Part shown: in pieces, positions 32,066-42,971 of the stretch | Layout: every line of letters starts with the position of its first letter | Numbering within the stretch: the stretch's first letter is position 1 | NCBI GenBank assembly: GCA_944989445.1 | Contig: CALYLW010000430.1 | Location: forward strand, 124,709-188,708 | Direction of reading: 5' to 3' | Origin: Ampullaceana balthica | Taxonomy: Eukaryota; Mollusca; Gastropoda; Lymnaeidae | Length of the DNA stretch: 64,000 nucleotides | Made by a program: the position numbers and the translations under genes | The notes under the pieces: model-generated | What the model saw: the letters and a program-made list of their open reading frames with translations, nothing else | Database searches by the model: none | What the model was told of the DNA's origin: nothing

Positions 32066-34500
32066 TTAGTCCTTCATTTTTATTAGAGATCTAAATGTTG
32101 ATAAAGTGTTGGTTTTCCTGGATTCTTCAGGCAACCCATTCCACGCCCGAATTCCGGATGAGAAGAAGGAAAACTTGTATGTGTTTGTTCTTGCATACGG
32201 AATAAGAAAGGTGTTTTTATCCTTATGTCTATCTGAGGGTTGTATTAAGTTATCTTTGTGTTGTATTTCTAAATTAGAATTAATTGCTTTATGTATGATT
32301 ACTACTTTGCTCTTGGTTCTTCTATCCTCTAGTGTTTCAAGGTTAAATGATTTAAATAATGGTGTTATTCTTGTCAGTTTCGAATATTCTCCAGTAATGA
32401 ATCTGGCAGCTCTTTTTTGAATTTGTTCTAGTTTATCAATGTTTTCTTTGGTGGATGGGTCCCATACAGAAGATGCATATTCTAGTACAGGTCTCACCAA
32501 AGTGAGGTAGCAATTTAGTTTTATATCTCTATTACATTTGTTAAAGTTTCTTTTTATAAAGCCTAAGGTTTTGTTTGATTTTTTAATAACTTCATTGACA
32601 TGGGGATTCCATGATAGTTTCTCATTTATTAAGACTCCTAAGTATTTTGCATCTTTAGTTTGGGTCAGTTCTTTTCCATGAATGTAATATTTTGAATTTA
32701 TTTGTTTCTTTTTCTTTGTTACTCTTAACAGTTGACACTTTTCTGGGTGGAAAGACATACTCCAGTTAGTTTCCCATTTTATCAATTCATATAAGTCTTT
32801 TTGTAAAATTTTGCTATCTTGTTCTGATTTAATTGTTCTATAGATTATACAATCATCAGCAAATAACCTAACTTTTGTACCTGTTGAGATGTTGTTGGGT
32901 AAATCATTTATATAAATTTAAAAGAGTAAGGGACCTAGCACAGTTCCTTGTGGAACTCCTGAGTTAACCTTTATTGGTGCAGATTTAGATCCATTAATTA
33001 TTACAGTTTGCTCCCTGCCCAAAAGGAAGTCTTGGATACAGTGATGTAAGGAACCTGAGATTCCAAAGTAGTTAAGTTTTTTAAGTAAACTAAGGTGGTG
33101 AACTTTGTCAAATGCTTTTGAGAAGTCTAGTAGTATTGTATCTATTTGATCATTTTTGTCTAAGCCTTTTGATTGTTCATCTATTAAACCTATTAATTGT
33201 GTTTCACATGATCTGTTTTTCCGAAAGCCGTGTTGATGTGGGCATAGGATATTATATTTGTCAAGATGGTTAACTATTCTACTATATATTATGTGTTCTA
33301 GTAATTTACAGGTGATACTAGTAAGTGATACAGGCCTGTAATTACCAGGGTCTGATTTATCCCCTTTCTTAAAGAGTGGAGTTACGTTAGCTAATTTCCA
33401 ATCCTGGGGCACTTTACCCTGGTTTAGAGAGGCTTGAAAGAGAACTACAAGGATTGGGGACAGTTCATTGCTTAGTTCTTTTAATAATCTTGCAGGCAAA
33501 TCATCTGGGCCAGTAGATTTGTTTATTTTAAAGTTTTTTAGGAGTGAATGTATACCTATCTCATCTACAGTTATGTTACCTATTTCCTCCATTTTATTTA
33601 AATTTAATAAAACTTCCTTGTCGCCTGAGGCAGAAAAAGATGATGCAAAATATGTGTTAAGGATATTAGCTTTAGTTTCATTATCATTATAGGTTTTATT
33701 ATTTGAGCCTTTTAGTGTGGCTATTCCTGAAGGTTCCATTTTTTTAGATTTGATAAAGGACCATACCTTTTTATTGTTATCTTTGGTAATTACATTGTTT
33801 ATATATTCATTTTGGAGGTTTCGACTAAGTTTTTGTGTCAAGTGTTTAATCTTTAAGTATTTTTTGTGTATCCTATATGAATAGGTAGCTTTATATTTCT
33901 TAAATAAGTTCTCTTTTTGTTTGCATAGCTTTTTCAATCTAGAATTGAACCATCATTTGTTAATTTTATTTGATGTTAGTTTTGTTGGAACATTCTCATC
34001 CATTATAGTTTTTAGATTTGTTTTTATATCTTTCCATATTTCTTCTACTGGGCTATTTGTGTTACATTTACTTAGGAAAGTTTGTTGAAAGTTAGCCGCT
34101 GATTTGTTTAGTTTTATTGAATTACATTTATTCCAAAGATAGATTATTCTTCTAGGTATCATATTAATTTAGTTGTTTTTTTGTATTGGTGACCCTAACA
34201 ATATCATGGTCGGACAGTCCTGGAATTATTTTATAGTCTAACACTAGTCCTGGTCTATTTGTTAGGAATAAATCTAGTGTTTTATTTTTCCTTGTTGCTG
34301 TTTTTACTATCTGTTCTAGGTTTATGTTGTTTATAGTTCTAAAAAGTGTTCATTAATTTCTTTGTTTGTTTGATGGTTATCAATTGTATAATTTTTCCAA
34401 TTTATATCTGGAAGATTAAAGTCCCCCATAATCCATAGAACTGCATTTTTATTATTCTCTTTTATGAATGTTAATTGACTACAAAGATTGTTCATGTATT
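32066..34500 (-). pseudogene. CR1-like LINE reverse transcriptase region
   Basis: Reading downward from 34500: endonuclease end with AVLWIMGDFNLPDINW, a linker, then RT motifs NKSTGPDDLPARLLKE, WKLANVTPLFKKGDKSDPGN, YRPVSLTSITCKLLE, HQHGFRKNRSCETQL, LLDFSKAFDKVHH, SGVPQGTVLGPLLF, the catalytic RLFADDCIIY and the thumb region (YLGVLINEKLSW). The C-terminal part has VLEYASSVWDPS and EQIQKRAARFI, typical of CR1/Jockey-group LINEs. The FADD box is intact. In-frame stops lie at 33953-33955 and 32918-32920, the latter just after PLLF. A frame break lies between 34162 and about 34400. Confidence 0.93.
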
Positions 34501-34501
34501 C

Positions 34502-35798
34502 TAGGTTTCTAGTCTTAAAACAACTTTTTGCTTATCTAAATGACCACACTCTTCTTAGTCCCAATCAGTCGGCCTACAGACCTTCTCACAGCACAGAGAC
34601 CACCCTGTTAAAGGTAACAAATGACCTCCTACTCGCACTGGACAGTGGGAAAATTTCTATATTGGTCCTCTTAGATCTTAGTGCAGCCTTTGACACTGTC
34701 GACCATCAAACACTGATGAAAACCCTGCAAAATTATTTTGGAATTTCTGACTCAGTTCTGGCTTGGTTTCAATCATACTTATCTAACAGATCACAGGTAG
34801 TATCAGTAGATGGCTGTATCTCTCACAAAGCTGACTTGCTTTATGGTGTGCCTCAGGGCTCTGTTTTGGGTCCGGTACTTTTTGTGCTGTATACAAGGTC
34901 ACTACTTCTACTGCTCGAAAAGCATTCAGTTAAAAGCCAATCATTTGCAAATGATACTCAGCTATATACTCACACAGATCCCTCTAATTTGGACTCCGCT
35001 GTCCAATTGATGCAAGAGTGCATAGGTGAGGTAAAGTCTTGGATGACGTTCAGCAAACTCAAGCTGAATGATGACAAGACTGAAGCAATTCTATTTTGCA
35101 ACAATAAATCACGCAGTACTTTGTCTCTTTCGAAGTCAATTCACGTAGCCAGTTCGGATATTCTGTTCACAACATCGACTAGGAATCTTGGCTACATTAT
35201 TTCTGACAACATGTCTATTAACAACTTCATCAATCACATCTGTCGCTCTGCCTACACTGCCATTCGTCAGATCAGCTCAATCCGCCATTACTTAACAGTT
35301 AGTGCAACAAAAACTCTAGTCTGTGCTCTTGTACTAGCTCGTATGGATTACTGCAATTCTCTTCTGTCAGGTGCGCCAAAACAATGCATTGAAAAACTAC
35401 AGAAAGTTCAAAATTCAGCTGCCAGACTGGTGCTCAAGGCAAAAAAACATGACCATGTTACTCCACTTCTTCACTCACTTCATTGGCTGCCTATACAAGC
35501 CCGTATTGATTACAAACTGGCCGTTCTCTGTCACAACTTTTTTGCGGACTCATGCCCTTCGTATCTTACTGAACTTTTGTCGGTCTACTCACCCACTCGC
35601 CAGCTACGATCTTCTGCAGACACACGCGTTCTCTCTGTTCCTACGACACGCACCAAAACATTTGGTGAAAGGTCGTTCTCTTTTTGTGCAGCCAAACAAT
35701 GGAATTCTCTACCATTACACATACGTAGTATTCAAACAACCAAGTCCTTCAAGACTGCACTTAAGACACATCTTTTCAAAATTTATTTTCAAAACTAA
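34502..35798 (+). pseudogene. L2-like reverse transcriptase, catalytic D changed
   Basis: An open frame of about 430 codons to the stop at 35798 begins inside RT: LLSPNQSAYRPSHSTETTLL, LVLLDLSAAFDTVDHQTL, GVPQGSVLGPVLFVLYT, then SFANDTQLY and the C-terminal LVCALVLARMDYCNSLLSG and LHWLPIQARIDYKLAVL. The catalytic box should be Y/F-A-D-D but reads F-A-N-D (codon AAT at 34950-34952), which should abolish activity. It lacks the endonuclease through 5' truncation. The clade call rests on the F-D-T-V-D-H and L-H-W-L-P motifs. Confidence 0.92.
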
Positions 35799-35984
35799 TG
35801 AAACAACATTTCTTGTAAATGATTAACGTAGCTTATGTATAATGTACTGCAATTTTTGTGTTTGTTATGATATGAAATTTAATTTAATACTTATAGGTAT
35901 GTTATTTCTTTCACGTAAAGCGCTGTGTTCCTTACTGGGATACAGCGCTATATAAATGATCAATTTATCATTATTATTTATTAT
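34502..35984 (+). mobile_element. 5'-truncated L2-like LINE inserted in CR1-like LINE
   Basis: TGTATTC at 34495-34501 and 35985-35991 is a target duplication. The 3' end has GCGCTATATAAATGATCAAT followed by ATT repeats, as L2-type LINEs do. Removal rejoins the endonuclease motif SIYRPPNT to YMNNLCSQL of the host LINE. Confidence 0.9.
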
Positions 35985-35991
35985 TGTATTC

Positions 35992-36698
35992 GGAGGTCTA
36001 TATATACTGCCTACAATAAGTGGGGATGAGTTTGGTGTAATTATTTTACAATAAATAGACTCTATATTAAAATTTGGCTGTGTAGTAATTTCTTCAGCTA
36101 TGATATTTGATTTAATTGCAAGTAGCACTCCTCCATAATTGTCTGGTCTGTCTTTCCTAAAAATATTATAATTGGTGTTTAAAATCTCAGAGTTATATAT
36201 GTTGGGGTTCAACCAAGTTTCAGAACCAGCAATTATGTCTGGTTCTTAGTTTTTATAAGTAGTTCTAAATCTGGAATTTGTTATGCTTTGGAAATTAACT
36301 ATTAGTGTTTTGAGAATGTTTTGATTATTATTATTATTAGATTTTTTATCGGTAATTTTATGGGTTTGTGTGGTAGGTTTCATTTTATCTAATGGTTTAT
36401 TTATAAAAGGATTAGCCAAAACACTGTAAGAGTTTGTGGTGATCAGGTCCTTATAGTTAAATAAATCTGAACTGATTTGGGGCAACCCACAATGTGTGCA
36501 GTGCCAAGATGCATATTTATTTCTTATGCCTATTGCTAAGTGCTTTGGTGTGTTAGTATGCGGGCATGCTATGTGGTACCATTCTTTGCAGGTGTCACAC
36601 TGAATGGTTACTTGTTTGGTAGTGCATGCCTTAATACAAATTTGACATTTAGATGATACTGGGCCTGGGTTAAGTTCTATGTCGCCTGAGAGGAGCAA
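35992..36698 (-). pseudogene. LINE 2A-like motif, PHD finger and endonuclease start
   Basis: From 36698 downward: LLLSGDIELNPGP (2A-like, D-x-E-x-N-P-G-P), then a PHD-type zinc finger CQIC, CDTCKEWYHIAC, WHCTHC (about 36488-36648) and an Asn/Lys-rich linker. The endonuclease start (LKTLIVNFQSI) follows, then a stop at 36246-36248, then EPDIIAGSETWLNP, RPDNYGGVLLAIK and SIYRPPNT at the insertion junction. PHD fingers and 2A-like peptides are known from some CR1-clade LINEs. No ATG precedes the motif in frame within about 100 codons, so the true start or ORF1 is unclear. Confidence 0.88.
36660..36686 (-). other. 2A-like ribosome-skipping motif
   Basis: The codons for GDIELNPGP match the consensus D-V/I-E-x-N-P-G-P. 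In known cases the ribosome skips the last Gly-Pro bond and releases the upstream peptide. A hydrophobic run (LILILLL) directly precedes it. Confidence 0.85.
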
Positions 36699-36930
36699 AA
36701 TTAAGATTAAGTGTTTTTGCTTATATCTACATATTTTATGTTTCCATTGTTTGAAGGAGATTTCCTTTATTGTGCTTAAGATAGAAGTGTAGTCAGTGTG
36801 CTTTGTTTTGTGGTGGTTTATAATTATTGATATATTACTCTGATTTTAGGATGTTTGTTGGTTGACGTTAATGTCCTTAAAAGTAGTGTGGTTATTACTA
36901 AGACTAAGATGAAAATTCTCATTTTCGGGT

Positions 36931-37870
36931 TAGTGTTAGACTAGGTTTAATTTTAAGGCTTAAGACTATTACTAATTACTATTATTATTATTATTATTAT
37001 ACTATAAGTTATGTATAATTTTGTCAAAGTGTGTTTAATTGTTTTAATTTGATTAAGTTCAATTAAATTTAAAAGTGAATTCTACACCTAGTAATTAATT
37101 TATTTGGAATGTATATAAAATTGGTGCTTTTATGCTATGTAAACAGTTACGATTAGGAGAGTTCAAAATTAATAACAATAAAAATAAAAATGGTCGCCTA
37201 CATAACTACATAGGATTTTAGTAAAAAATAATATTATTAAACAGCTAAAATTGTTATTATTTGGTTAATTAAAGATTAGTTAAGGGTTTGAAAAGAATTT
37301 AGTATTATGAAATTAGGCAAATATATGAAAAATTGTTTAAGAAAACATTGACAAGTCTTCTATCTAGAAGTAGGAGTTTTAACTGTCAAATGTTTAAAAA
37401 GAAGAAATGTAAATTTCATAAGACAATCAGTTGCAGAGTGGATTGTTTTAACATTTTAACGGACTTGTACAGTATGTAAGAAGTGATTTCAATGACAGGT
37501 TTGTTTATTTTGTACAAAAGCCGATACATTGCATGGATCAAATAGTCGAGCAACATTATTTTTTAAATAATATTTTTTTAACATCATGTGCATTTTACTT
37601 TACATTATGATTATGGCAATCTTCCCTTGAAATTCATAAAATATATTTATTTATATCATTGAATTTTAATAATAACACGCCATTTTTTCATCGATTATCT
37701 TTGATATCAATATTTAATGTTACGTAAAACAATATATTTTTATTTCAAGTTAACAGTCTAAAGGTTTCAAACTCGAAGCCGATTATGTTTTAGTTTTAGC
37801 TTACTGCTGATCTCGTTTTAGTTTACACTTACATCTTGCTGACACACTAATGTTTCAGATGGTATGTATT
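36931..37870. other. AT-rich stretch with ATT repeats
   Basis: Holds an (ATT)n run at about 36973-36999. No gene or element boundary recognised. Confidence 0.5.
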
Positions 37871-37923
37871 TAGTGACTAATAAAATGTGCCTATTGACGC
37901 CCATAAAAACAGCCCTTCCCCTG

Positions 37924-38015
37924 GTTACACTGTAAGAACTCAGCTAGAGATGAATAGAGCAAGTCTCCATTGTTACACAGTAAGAGCCCGGCTAGAGATA
38001 AATACACAAAGAACA
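37924..38015. repeat. 48-bp tandem repeat, two copies
   Basis: GTTACACTGTAAGAACTCAG and GTTACACAGTAAGAGCCCGG start units 48 bp apart, each continuing with CTAGAGAT. Confidence 0.85.
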
Positions 38016-38070
38016 TACAGTATATTTTTTGAGCCAACACGTGTTAAAGGACTATTACCTTTTGACCACG

Positions 38071-38720
38071 TTTTTAAATCCCTTATATTAACTTCACCGC
38101 AGTCTCTCTCTGTCTCTCTGTCTTGGGCTCGCGGTCGGTCGGTCGGGAGTGCGGAAAAACTAAAGTAAACAATGACACATTTCCCGTGATGCCGTCGAGC
38201 TGAAATTTGGCACATAGACTTGTGTCACCTAACAATGCATCGTATCCAAATTTCAGATCGATCGAACGTAAAATAATTAAATTCATGCATTTTTAGTTTA
38301 TCACTATATAACATATGTAATTCCAATTCACGGTTTGTTGTTGTTTTTCTTTCACGTGCCAGTTGAGTTCACGCGTTGATGACACCCGTCGATGTCCACA
38401 CCTCCTCCCGTTCCTTCCCCTGGTTGTAATGCCAGGGGACATCACTCGGTGTCAGTCTGTAAATGTGTGTCGCGTTTGAACATATTCAATACTTTTAGTT
38501 ATGTCTCATATATAAGGGATTTATAGTCAAAAACTTTGTTTTTACGGGGCTGTTTTTAAATCCCTTATATTAACTTCATCGCCGTCTCTGTCGTTCGTCG
38601 TCGGGCAGGCGGGCGGAAAAACAAAATTAAAAAATGACCCACTTTACCGTGATGCCATCGAGCTGAAATTTGGCACACAGACTCGTGTCACCTAACAATG
38701 CCTTGTATCAAAATGTATTA
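38071..38720 (+). repeat. interspersed repeat with internal duplication (482-bp offset)
   Basis: TTTTTAAATCCCTTATATTA at 38071 recurs at 38553, followed in both by a GC-rich CGGTCGGTCGG/CGGGCAGGCGG block, then GTGATGCCGTCGAGCTGAAA or GTGATGCCATCGAGCTGAAA and TTGGCACA. The related copy at 8060-8870 is reversed. Non-coding, superfamily unknown. Confidence 0.8.
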
Positions 38721-38740
38721 ACGTTTTTAAATTGGAAATT

Positions 38741-38976
38741 CGGGGCACTGTGGTCGAGTGGCAAGCGCGCTCGGCTGGCGTTCCGATGGTCAGGGGTTCG
38801 AATTTATGTGAAGACAGGGACTTATTCCCGGGGAAACAAAGGCGGCTGAAAAATGGGTGGAACCTTCAAAGCCGTGGCCTTTGAATGCTGCATCACATGC
38901 CAACAGACCGGCTTTGTCTGTGGACGCAATACGCATCTATATAGAAAGAGCGTCTGTATAGATAAGGCGAGATAAC
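38741..38976 (+). mobile_element. tRNA-derived SINE with LINE-like tail, copy 2
   Basis: A-box-like TGGTCGAGTGGCAAGCGCGC and B-box-like GTCAGGGGTTCGAATT. The body AAAGCCGTGGCCTTTGAA is shared with the copy at 17614-17902. The tail TAGAAAGAGCGTCTGTATAG plus GATAAGGCGAGATAAC matches the LINE 3' end. Confidence 0.88.
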
Positions 38977-39198
38977 GTTAGTTCTTAGTTTTATTTTATA
39001 TGCTCACTTCACATTATAAGGCATGTAGTTTTTTTATTAACACTTAAATTTGAATAAGTATATTTTAAGGTACTAATATCAAGATATTCAGTAAATAATC
39101 GTCAGATCTATATTACGGTCATTAATAACAGCTTTATGCAATGTTTTCCTCACAACTATCAGATACATCAAATTGAGTACGTGAGATATTGTGTAGAG

Positions 39199-40455
39199 CA
39201 GGGTTGTTAACAATGCTAAAAAAAATTATTGGCAATACCAATACCAAAACAATTTTAAAACCAGTATTGCAATACCTATACCAATATTTATTTATTATTG
39301 CCTTAGCAATACCAATATTTGGGTCATTCGACGAATAAAATGCAAATACGTAATTCATCACTCTATATCACTTACATCGATAAACGATAACAACATTTTT
39401 GGCTAATTTAGACAATGTATTTTTAACCAAATTTTGTTCAATAGTTAACACTTGCTTCATCAGTTTTCCTCAAAGCCTTCAAAAGTCTTTGACAACATAT
39501 TAAATAAGTCGGCATACCTTAACGTCCTTAAGCAACAAGATTTTTAATATGTATACTGTACACATATTGTGAATGAATGAATGGATGGATGGATGAATGA
39601 ATGGATGAATGAAGCAAATGACTGTCATAGAAAAGCAAATGATACATAAACGGTTAAACATACTATAGTAAAAACAGTCAGACCGAGTCAGTGGATTGCA
39701 GTGGATATTAACATCGGCAGATAAAGCAGTTTTACCATTATTAATAATTAAATTTTAGTTTAAAATTTAAATTCATGATTTATATCTAAAATCTGTCTAC
39801 ATTGGCATTGGATGAAACAAAACATTAACTTGACTCACTTTAAAAGCAAGAAATTCTGTAAAAGGAAATCGGAAAGAAAATATTGACCAAAGAAAAAAAT
39901 GGCATCAAGATCTTGAAAGTATTACCTATCAGTCCATAATATGCGCAATCATTGAAAAGTTATGAACGAAATAGAACGACGCATTCACGGTACTAAAAAT
40001 AATTCTAATTACAACAAATTTAATATTATATAAATAAAAAAAATTCTTTTCTTTGTTTGGCCTTATTTTTGTTTGTAGGCCTAAGCCTTAATCGAGCCTT
40101 GATAAGTCACTGGTCAATGCTAATTGCCAAAGATATCATATATGATTTGATTTCTATTATCATTCATTTCATTGATCAGTCTCATTCAAAAATTGTTTGG
40201 CAATGTCACTCGCAAGATGGCGACAGAAAAGAAAAAAATATTATATTCAGCTTTATTCACAACTAATGTTGTAGAGAATTTATTGAATATTGCTTTTAGT
40301 ATTGGTTAAAAATCAATACCAATATCAAAAAAAAATATTGGCAATACCAATACCAATATCAAATTTCAAGAAGTATTGCAATATCGTCCCAATACTTAAA
40401 AAAGTATTGGCAATACTACCAATACCAATACAATATTGCAATATTAACAACCCTG
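39199..40455. mobile_element. hAT-type non-autonomous element, 1.26 kb
   Basis: A perfect 8-bp duplication GTGTAGAG (39191-39198, 40456-40463) flanks CAGGGTTGTTAACAAT and ATATTAACAACCCTG. Both arms hold many GGCAATACCAATACCAA words in inverted orientation, so the arms can fold. No coding capacity; a GAAT/GGAT microsatellite lies inside. Confidence 0.92.
39572..39616. repeat. GAAT/GGAT tetranucleotide microsatellite
   Basis: Alternating AATG and GATG units over about 45 bp. Confidence 0.95.
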
Positions 40456-40686
40456 GTGTAGAGACATGACGTCATTAAGACGTAATAACAAAATACAACG
40501 AAATTTCCATGGTCATGGGAGTTTCCCTTCCTGTTTACCTGTATACGTACACTTAATAAACGCAGTTCAAGTAGTGTAGGTGCTAGCATGCCTCTCTAAT
40601 GTCATATCCAACAGTTTATACGCGCCATACCGTGACGGTATTTGTGCTTCACAGCTTTCTTTAGCGAAATCTTTTTTTGGACTTTG

Positions 40687-40842
40687 TATAAAACTTTGAT
40701 TGATTTTCAGTTTTGAATTTACTTGAAAGAGAAGTTGAAGTTTCAAAGACGGAATCTCGGGAATTCAATCGAAGACTTGTGTTTATTCGCATACTTTCGT
40801 CAGACATTGACTAAATTTCTTACTTTGAGTAAAAATGTTTTG
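40687..40842 (+). promoter_or_regulatory. possible promoter and first coding exon
   Basis: A TATAAAA box (40687-40693) is followed by an initiator-like TCAGTT (40707-40712). About 125 bp without ATG follow, then AAAAATG at 40835 with two and two-thirds codons (ATG TTT TG) and a near-consensus donor GGTAAGTGA. This is the shape of a short first exon of a + strand gene, but I found no matching second exon downstream. The TATA-to-initiator spacing is shorter than usual. Confidence 0.25.
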
Positions 40843-41181
40843 GTAAGTGAAAGATAAATCTTATTTAGTTATTCTATTTTTATGCCTATTTTCAAGATGG
40901 TAAATATTCGTCATACCGTGTTGATTTCAGGTTATATCAGAAATATATGGATTTGGGTATATATATGTATGTGTGTGTACATGAGTTTGTACGCATTTTT
41001 GAGTCTGTTAATAACTATAAATGACACGTCTCTCTAATATGTGGTCGTGTTAGTGGTCTGTCCACTACAATTAGTTTTTTTTATCTATGTTAAACAATAT
41101 TAAAAAAGAATCGTTTTTTTGGTGTGTTTTCTTTTAAAGTTCCATAACTACAGCACATATATAACGTTCATATTCATGGCT

Positions 41182-41301
41182 GTCAATTGTTTGACACAGG
41201 TTGAACTAAACGTCAATTGTTTGATACAGGTGGGACTAAACGTCAATTGTTTGACACATGTGGGACTAAACGTCAATTGTTTGATACAGGTGGAACTAAT
41301 G
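41182..41301. repeat. 30-bp tandem repeat, four copies
   Basis: Units start with GTCAATTGTTTGA at 41182, 41212, 41242 and 41272. The period is exactly 30 bp and differences are single bases. Confidence 0.96.
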
Positions 41302-41740
41302 ATGTCTTGATTTATGTTAATCTGCACAAAGTAACGTTTATATGTTGAAGGGAAACCACTCTAAACAGCAAATTTCTAGATACGTTTAACTCATGATACG
41401 CTGTGTACACATTATGTTTAAAATAGATGGCTTAAAACTAACAATTAATTGAGCGTATTAGAAATTGTTGTTACTTAGATGCTTGTTAAATCAAGTAAAT
41501 TTAGTAAGTGGAAAATACAAATTAAACATATTCCGTTTCATCTTTCAAATAGTATTTCTTTTATATTGACTTGTGAATTCCGATCACAATATATTACAGT
41601 TTAAAATCTCACAATATGCTGCGGCAGGCATCGCTTAACCTTCCTGACTTTCAGGAAATTTAATTCCCATTTAACTGAGTTCATGGCCTGGTGTAAGTGA
41701 GAAAATGTGAAGGGTTGTGTTGTGGGTGATACTGAAATAT
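41302..41740. other. spacer without recognised feature
   Basis: No gene or repeat recognised. Confidence 0.5.
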
Positions 41741-41935
41741 GTCTCTCTCTCCTTCTATCATTCTCCTTATTTTTTTAAATCTCCTCTTTTACCCCCCCCC
41801 AATCTCTCTCTCCTTCTATCGTTCTCCTTATTTTTTTATCTACTCTCTTACCCTCTCTCTCTCTCTCTCCTTCTATCATTCTCCTTATTTTTTTTAATCT
41901 CCTCTCTTACCCCCCCCCTCTCTCTCTTTCGATTT
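41741..41935. repeat. pyrimidine-rich tandem repeat of about 60 bp, three units
   Basis: Each unit contains CTCTCTCTCCTTCTATC, TTCTCCTTATTTTTTT and a C-run or CT-run. A GT-rich tract (41975-42125) follows. Confidence 0.9.
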
Positions 41936-42126
41936 CAACGAAGAACTATGACTTCTGCCCCTCTTATAGTCTTAGTTTGAGTGTGCATGTTCGTGTCTGT
42001 GTGAGTGTGATAATGGGTTCGTGCACGTGTGCATTTGTGTAAGTGTGCGTTGGTGTGATTTTGTTTGTGCAAGTGTGAGTGTGTGTATGTGTTTGTGAGT
42101 GTTTATGTGTGTGAGTATGTGTATAT

Positions 42127-42396
42127 ATATACTGAGGTGAAAGGAAGCGCTACAAAGATACGCTTAAGAGAGCACTGAAAACTTACGACATACGACTCCT
42201 GGGAGGCAGCAGCCAGCGACCGAGCCTCTTGACCTACTGAATCGGAACGGCGCAGCAGTCTGTGAGGCAAACAGATAACAGGCTGCTTAGTCCAGATGAC
42301 AGGCCAGGAAAGATCGTGTTCAAAACACTCCTGATGATACCACGAACGTCTCTTCTCCGACATTTGGACGCACCTTTCGGGCAAGAATATGTCTCA
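42127..42396 (+). pseudogene. LINE C-terminal fragment (5' part)
   Basis: The + strand reads RYKDTLKRALKTYDI near 42150-42195, then after frame changes GRTFRARICL at 42367-42395. This combination of a 'Y-K-D-x-L-K' segment and a terminal zinc-finger-like segment is typical of the end of many LINE ORF2 proteins. The frame is broken by the Helitron at 42397 and resumes at 42972 with ISYKRTHQAAHS. Confidence 0.75.
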
Positions 42397-42971
42397 CTAG
42401 CAAAATATCCGCAATTCGCTGCGTCGAAGTAGGATTGATAATGTTGGGAACCCACGGATTAAATTTATTAAAATCAAATTGGGAATAAACTTACATTAAT
42501 CGTTAAGGGCCCCTGGGCCTAAATAGTGCAAGATGTAAGATTCAAAAGCCCTGAAGATTTCAGTTTGGATCATGGTCGTGATATGTTTTAATATTTATCA
42601 AGATCGTGTAAAATCACATGGGGAATAACATCTTAAAAGTTAACGAAACATATTTTGGTTCCACCGGCCCCGAAATAATGAACATTTAGAGTTCAATGCC
42701 CTATATTATTTAAATCTGGGCTCTTACGTTTTATGTTCTAAGTTTGGTGAAAATCCACCTATTTACTTAATGGCCATTTTTAAAATCATTTTGATATATC
42801 CTATATATAAGAAAAAAACTAGTTTCGGAAGGCCCTGACCCCTATCGAGTGGTATTTTTTAAAAAAAATTGCCTGTTACCATCTCGAGATTATACTCAAA
42901 ACTTCTCAAAGGGAACATTGAGAATTAGTGATGAGTGAATGAGTCAGGGCTTTGACTTTTATTTGTATAGA
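42397..42971 (-). mobile_element. non-autonomous Helitron, 575 bp
   Basis: On the - strand it starts TCTATACAAATAAAAG after an A and ends with the small hairpin CGCAGCGAATTGCG, then GATATTTTG and CTAG before a T. Removing it joins ATATGTCTCA to TAAGCTACAAAAGA, which restores the LINE reading frame ICLISYKRTHQ. That confirms both ends and the A/T insertion site. Confidence 0.92.

Larger units (their letters stand above)
31995..36930 (-). mobile_element. CR1-like LINE, split by another LINE
   Basis: One long - strand element. It has a 2A-like motif and PHD finger near the 5' side (36660 downward), endonuclease from about 36310 to 34400 (interrupted 34502-35984), reverse transcriptase to about 32750, and a C-terminal region ending at 32066. 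The 3' end at 31995 carries the tail GGAGCGTCTGTAAACATATA and AGATAAGA. The 5' limit is not defined. Several in-frame stops (36246, 33953, 32918) show it is dead as written, but the frame is otherwise well kept. Confidence 0.9.

Noticed and set aside
32106..32420. Plus-strand frame over the LINE 3' end
   Set aside because: Antisense to the well supported CR1-like LINE C-terminus.
40057..40266. 69-codon frame inside the hAT-type element at 39199-40455
   Set aside because: No domain, ends in low-complexity sequence, and lies within a non-autonomous element.
41717..41980. Hydrophobic frame in the CT-rich tandem repeat
   Set aside because: Leu/Ser/Pro composition is produced by the CTCTCTCC repeat.
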